Below, in pieces: positions 60,372-64,000 of a DNA stretch of 64,000 nt (position 1 is its first letter; every line of letters starts with the position of its first letter). The DNA is from Bacteroidaceae bacterium. GTDB taxonomy: Bacteria; Bacteroidota; Bacteroidia; Bacteroidales; Bacteroidaceae. The notes under the pieces were generated by a model that made no database searches, had not been told where the DNA came from, and was given only the letters and a program-made list of their open reading frames with translations. Location of the stretch: contig JAFXNA010000014.1 in assembly GCA_017529865.1 (NCBI GenBank), positions 1-64,000 on the forward strand. Direction: 5' to 3'. Both the position numbers and the translations under genes were made by a program.

Positions 60372-60408
60372 ACAGGGGACTTTTTCCAAAGTTCCCTGTC
60401 TTTTTTTA
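60372..60408 (+). terminator. Terminator after outer-membrane protein gene
   Basis: CAGGGGACT pairs with AGTTCCCTG (one mismatch) around TTTTTCCAA-type loop, followed by TCTTTTTTT. Confidence 0.75.
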
Positions 60409-60437
60409 CCTCTTCACAAAAATAAATTCTTATTTAT

Positions 60438-60468
60438 TTTGTGCATCACAATAAAATTGCTATCTTTG
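60438..60468 (+). promoter_or_regulatory. Canonical promoter of rsfS-ftsH-cdsA
   Basis: TTTG (60438-60441), 19 bp, TATCTTTG (60461-60468), 17 bp before the rsfS ATG. Confidence 0.7.
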
Positions 60469-60485
60469 TCGCAAAATTACAAAGA

Positions 60486-60845
60486 ATGAAGAGATTGAAT
60501 AAGTTTGTCATGACCGTTGTTGACGGTATTCAAGAAAAGAAGGGGAAGAATATTCGTGTGGTCGACCTGTCAAAAATTGACGACACAATATGCAATTATC
60601 TGGTGATTTGCGAAGGAAACACACCTACTCAAGTACATGCTATCGCAGAATCGGTTGGTGATATGATGCGCGAGAAACGTGATGCACGTCCACTGACCGT
60701 AGACGGACAACGCAATAACCTTTGGATTGCAATGGATTATGCAGATATCGTGGTACATGTGTTTGTGCCCGAATGTCGACAATTCTACGACATTGACAAT
60801 CTGTGGGAAGATGCAGACCTGACAGACATCCCGAATGTCGACTGA
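60486..60845 (+). CDS. rsfS: Ribosomal silencing factor RsfS
   Basis: 119 residues from MKRLNKFVMTVVDGIQ; an upstream start would lie in the promoter. Conserved VVDLSKIDDTICNYLVICEG and WIAMDYADIVVHVFVPECRQ. Binds L14 of the large subunit and blocks 30S joining under starvation. Followed by ftsH after 42 bp. Confidence 0.92.
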   Translation: MKRLNKFVMTVVDGIQEKKGKNIRVVDLSKIDDTICNYLVICEGNTPTQVHAIAESVGDMMREKRDARPLTVDGQRNNLWIAMDYADIVVHVFVPECRQFYDIDNLWEDADLTDIPNVD

Positions 60846-60887
60846 GAAGAAGATGAAGAGAGAATGGAAGAATAACTAAGAGACGAA

Positions 60888-63239
60888 ATGGCACAAGAAA
60901 CAAACAATAGAAACAATGCATCGGGCAAGATGCGCAAACCCAAATATAATCTAAGCTGGTTGTACCTATTATTATTAGCTGGAGTTGCATACGTTTTTCT
61001 GACAAAATCGAGCAACCCCTCGGCAAAACAACTGGCTTATACCGACTTCCAAGCATGTCTGGACAGCGGATACGTAAAGGAGATCCTTGTCAACAAGGAC
61101 TATCTGACACTGAAATTCAAGGTAGACCCCAAAGGAGAAAAATACATCTATGGCGATGTAAACAAACAACAGGCTCCACGCATTCCACAAGTTGAGTTCG
61201 GTTCTGTCACCAGTCTTGAAAACAAAATTGACTCAGCTCGCGTACATGGAAAGTTTAGTGGAAAAGTAAGTTATGAGCGCGACGACAACACGTTGTGGAA
61301 CATTCTTATTCAGATAGGTCCCCTCATCCTGTTGGTAGTATTCTGGTTCTTCATCATGAATCGCATGGGAGGTGGAGGTATCGGAGGCGGTATCTTCAAC
61401 TTTGGCAAGTCGAAAGCAAAATTGTTCGACCAAAACGGAACCACCACCAAGATTACTTTCAAGGATGTAGCAGGCCAGACAGAAGCCAAACGTGAGGTAC
61501 ACGAGATTGTCGATTTCCTGAAGAATCCAAAGAAATACACCGAATTGGGAGGTAAGATTCCAAAGGGTGCCTTGCTCGTAGGACCTCCAGGAACAGGTAA
61601 AACCCTGCTTGCCAAAGCCGTTGCAGGCGAAGCTGATGTACCATTCTTCTCAATGTCGGGTTCAGACTTTGTGGAAATGTTCGTGGGAGTGGGAGCCAGC
61701 CGTGTGAGAGACCTGTTCCAACAAGCAAAGGACAAGTCGCCTTGTATCATCTTCATTGACGAAATTGATGCCATAGGACGTGCAAGAGGCAATAAAGCCA
61801 GCATCGGAGGTAATGATGAACGTGAAAATACACTGAACCAATTGCTTACTGAGATGGATGGATTCGGCACGAACAGTGGTATCATCATCCTTGCTGCCAC
61901 CAACCGTGCAGATGTGCTCGATAAGGCTTTGCTGCGTGCAGGTCGTTTTGACAGGCAGATACATGTAGACCTACCTGACCTTAACGAGCGAAAGGCTATT
62001 TTCAACGTACACCTGCGTCCTATTAAGATAGACGAAACGGTCGATGTAGATATGCTGGCCCGTCAGACACCTGGTTTCTCAGGAGCCGATATCGCAAACG
62101 TCTGTAACGAAGCAGCACTGATCGCTGCCCGCAATAATAGCCCATGGGTCAACAAACAATGTTTCCTTGATGCCGTAGACCGTATCATCGGAGGTCTGGA
62201 GAAAAAGACAAAGGTGATGACAGCAGAAGAAAAGCGTGCCATTGCGCTCCATGAAGCCGGACATGCAACCATCAGTTGGTTCTGTCAGTATGCCAATCCT
62301 TTGGTCAAAGTGACCATCGTTCCAAGAGGACAAGCACTGGGTGCCGCATGGTATATGCCAGAGGAACGACAGATTACTACCAAGGAAGAAATGTTGGATG
62401 ACATCTGTGCTACGCTTGGAGGACGTGCAGCAGAAGACCTGTGTATCGGCAGAATATCAACCGGTGCGATGAACGACTTGGAGAAAGTGACCAAACGTTC
62501 GTACGGTATGATTGCATACGCAGGTATGAGCGATTCGCTGCCAAACCTTTGCTATTACAACAACGAAGAGTACGCATTCACCAAACCATATAGTGACCAT
62601 ACTGCTCAACTGATTGATGAAGAAGTGAAGAAACTGATTGCAGAGCAGTATGAGCGAGCAAAGCAAATCCTGCGCGAGCACAAAGAAGGACATGAAGAAT
62701 TGGCACAATTGCTGATTGACAGAGAGGTCATCTACGCAGAAGATGTAGAGCGCATCTTTGGCAAGCGTCCTTGGGTATCACGCACAGAAGAAATCCTTGC
62801 AGCAAATGCCAACCAGCAGCCACTCGATAATGCTTACGGAACCGACCACAGCGCAGAAAACGAGGAGTTTATCCGCAAGAAAGTGGTGGAAGCTGTAGTG
62901 GAGAAAGCTAAAAAAGGTGAACTGATAGAGGGACAGAATATAGGGAAGGTGAAAGAAGGAGAAGAAAACGCCAAAGAGGAGAAACATGAGCCAAAGCAAT
63001 TCCACGAGTTGAAAGTCACCACTTTTGAGACTTCCACAAATGAAGATGTCGTGACTGATGAATTAGACTCGATGGAACCTTTCGAATTGATTGATCCCAT
63101 AGAGACGAACACAGAGTCCAAACCCGAACCTTCAATCGATCAGGTTGCCAATAAACAAGACACAGAACCTCAACAGCAGGCAGGTGAGGAAGGAAAAACT
63201 AGCACCGACCCACATGAACAAACGCTGTTTGGGTGGTGA
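60888..63239 (+). CDS. ftsH: FtsH, membrane-anchored AAA+ zinc metalloprotease
   Basis: 783 residues, longer than the usual 610-680. Two helices (about 22-38 and 140-160), Walker [19 protein letters not shown], Walker [13 protein letters not shown], arginine-finger [11 protein letters not shown], zinc site HEAGH (His about 445). From about 660 there is an unusual acidic tail of 120 residues ([16 protein letters not shown], ending EQTLFGW) with no recognised fold. Degrades membrane and regulatory proteins. Confidence 0.95.
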   Translation: MAQETNNRNNASGKMRKPKYNLSWLYLLLLAGVAYVFLTKSSNPSAKQLAYTDFQACLDSGYVKEILVNKDYLTLKFKVDPKGEKYIYGDVNKQQAPRIPQVEFGSVTSLENKIDSARVHGKFSGKVSYERDDNTLWNILIQIGPLILLVVFWFFIMNRMGGGGIGGGIFNFGKSKAKLFDQNGTTTKITFKDVAGQTEAKREVHEIVDFLKNPKKYTELGGKIPKGALLVGPPGTGKTLLAKAVAGEADVPFFSMSGSDFVEMFVGVGASRVRDLFQQAKDKSPCIIFIDEIDAIGRARGNKASIGGNDERENTLNQLLTEMDGFGTNSGIIILAATNRADVLDKALLRAGRFDRQIHVDLPDLNERKAIFNVHLRPIKIDETVDVDMLARQTPGFSGADIANVCNEAALIAARNNSPWVNKQCFLDAVDRIIGGLEKKTKVMTAEEKRAIALHEAGHATISWFCQYANPLVKVTIVPRGQALGAAWYMPEERQITTKEEMLDDICATLGGRAAEDLCIGRISTGAMNDLEKVTKRSYGMIAYAGMSDSLPNLCYYNNEEYAFTKPYSDHTAQLIDEEVKKLIAEQYERAKQILREHKEGHEELAQLLIDREVIYAEDVERIFGKRPWVSRTEEILAANANQQPLDNAYGTDHSAENEEFIRKKVVEAVVEKAKKGELIEGQNIGKVKEGEENAKEEKHEPKQFHELKVTTFETSTNEDVVTDELDSMEPFELIDPIETNTESKPEPSIDQVANKQDTEPQQQAGEEGKTSTDPHEQTLFGW

Positions 63240-63263
63240 AGAGTGAAGAGAGAAAAGTGAAAA

Positions 63264-64000
63264 ATGAAGAGTGATTTTATCATACGTACCATCACAGGAC
63301 TGACATTCGTAGCAGTTGTCGTAGGATGCATCTTATGGCATCCCATCAGTTACGGTTTTTTGTTTGCCCTCTTCTCAGGGCTGACAACGTGGGAGTTCTG
63401 CACCCTCATGAACAAATACCAAAACTGTCAAGTCAACCGTTTGATTACGACTGTAGCTTCTGTGTATCTGTTTGGTGCGATCATGGCCTTTAACGCTAAC
63501 ATCACAGGTGCTGAGATATTCATTCCGTATTTGATTACGCTGGTGTATCTGTTGATTGTAGAACTTTATTTCCCGAAGAACAACGTGCTGATGAACTGGG
63601 CCTTCACCATGATGTCACAACTCTACATCGCCCTACCATTCGCATTGCTCAACACCCTGTCATTCATTTCTGTGAAATATGGTGTGGTGTACAATCCCGT
63701 ATTTATACTCTCAATGTTCATCTTCATTTGGTTCGGCGACTCAGCCGCATACGGATTTGGCACCTGGTTGGGACGTCATCGATTGTTTCCACGCATATCA
63801 CCCAAGAAATCATGGGAGGGATGCATTGCTGCCTTCGTGATGGCAATCGGAGTGTCACAAGTAATTGCCACCTTCAATCAGGGCTTTGCTACTGAAGAAC
63901 TACCCAATCGACTTGCATGGGCAGGTCTTGCTATCGTGGTCATCGGATTTGGCACTTGGGGTGATTTGGTAGAATCGCTGATTAAGCGGAAGTTAGGCAT
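63264..64000 (+). CDS. cdsA: Phosphatidate cytidylyltransferase CdsA (partial)
   Basis: The first 245 residues lie in the window; the C-terminus runs off the right edge. MKSDFIIRTITGLTFVAVVV start, multiple helices, and the signature SPKKSWEGCIAAF followed by FGTWGDLVESLIKRKLG. CdsA makes CDP-diacylglycerol from phosphatidate and CTP for phospholipid synthesis. 24 bp after ftsH. Confidence 0.92.
   Translation, partial: MKSDFIIRTITGLTFVAVVVGCILWHPISYGFLFALFSGLTTWEFCTLMNKYQNCQVNRLITTVASVYLFGAIMAFNANITGAEIFIPYLITLVYLLIVELYFPKNNVLMNWAFTMMSQLYIALPFALLNTLSFISVKYGVVYNPVFILSMFIFIWFGDSAAYGFGTWLGRHRLFPRISPKKSWEGCIAAFVMAIGVSQVIATFNQGFATEELPNRLAWAGLAIVVIGFGTWGDLVESLIKRKLG

Overview
The window comes from a Bacteroidales chromosome, most likely Prevotella or a close relative such as Segatella. 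Many intact genes are preceded by the Bacteroidetes promoter (-33 TTTG, 18-20 bp, -7 TAnnTTTG). Other pointers are secreted BspA-like leucine-rich-repeat proteins with dockerin-like tails, the VapE-like/HU-like gene pair typical of this order, the order tig-clpP-clpX-recQ, and lineage markers such as LptB, LpxK and a long-tailed FtsH. Species cannot be fixed from sequence reading alone. No rRNA, tRNA, CRISPR array, transposase or integrase was recognised.

Bases 1 to about 15,100 are an accessory region. It holds a DUF2971-like protein, an unusual fusion of a 5'(3')-deoxyribonucleotidase with a truncated sigma-70 (regions 1.2-2 only), a uracil-DNA-glycosylase-like protein, a PD-(D/E)XK nuclease, a one-repeat cytoplasmic BspA-like protein, a VapE-like primase/helicase, an HU-like protein, a WDGK-repeat protein, two AAA ATPases and several unknown small proteins. 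Two things tie it together. Six genes on both strands share a variant promoter: TTTG, exactly 20 bp that usually starts AATTTTT and often contains TTCGCGAA, then TATATTA. Four genes share a leader stem-loop that carries a tiny ORF beginning MNLAMYR or MYR. The island also has a likely small RNA (7180-7309), a repeat-rich VapE/HU intergenic region, and a nested palindrome in front of one ATPase.

Bases 15,100-24,000 hold an MFS-like transporter, a lysine-rich membrane protein and the protein quality-control/repair block recQ-clpX-clpP-tig, followed by L-asparaginase. Bases 24,000-28,200 contain an orphan promoter-repeat-terminator unit and a three-gene operon of secreted proteins (cohesin-like, BspA-like, BspA-like). 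That operon has a leader of about 340 nt with a strongly structured 121-nt element.

Bases 28,200-38,100 are core functions: a formylglycine-enzyme-like protein, MlaFE-type lipid transport, LptB, a lipoprotein, the GTPases Der and Era, L32 and YceD, and the translation cluster rplM-rpsI-rpsB-tsf with structured leaders. Bases 38,200-45,300 encode envelope proteins: a beta-barrel, an InlB-repeat protein, an OmpA-family porin and a 962-residue coiled-coil lipoprotein.

Bases 45,500-64,000 hold YicC-Gmk-NadD, SppA-LpxK-PNP-ThiL, a GH105-type glycosidase, a thioesterase, a membrane protein, a CCA-adding enzyme, a sodium/solute symporter, an orphan histidine kinase, an outer-membrane protein, RsfS, FtsH and the start of CdsA. 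Three genes here carry short dispersed repeats inserted in frame: the CCA enzyme, the symporter and the GH105 protein. The most interesting material is the sigma-fragment fusion together with the variant promoters, the shared leader stem-loops, the structured BspA leader, and the protein-coding dispersed repeats.
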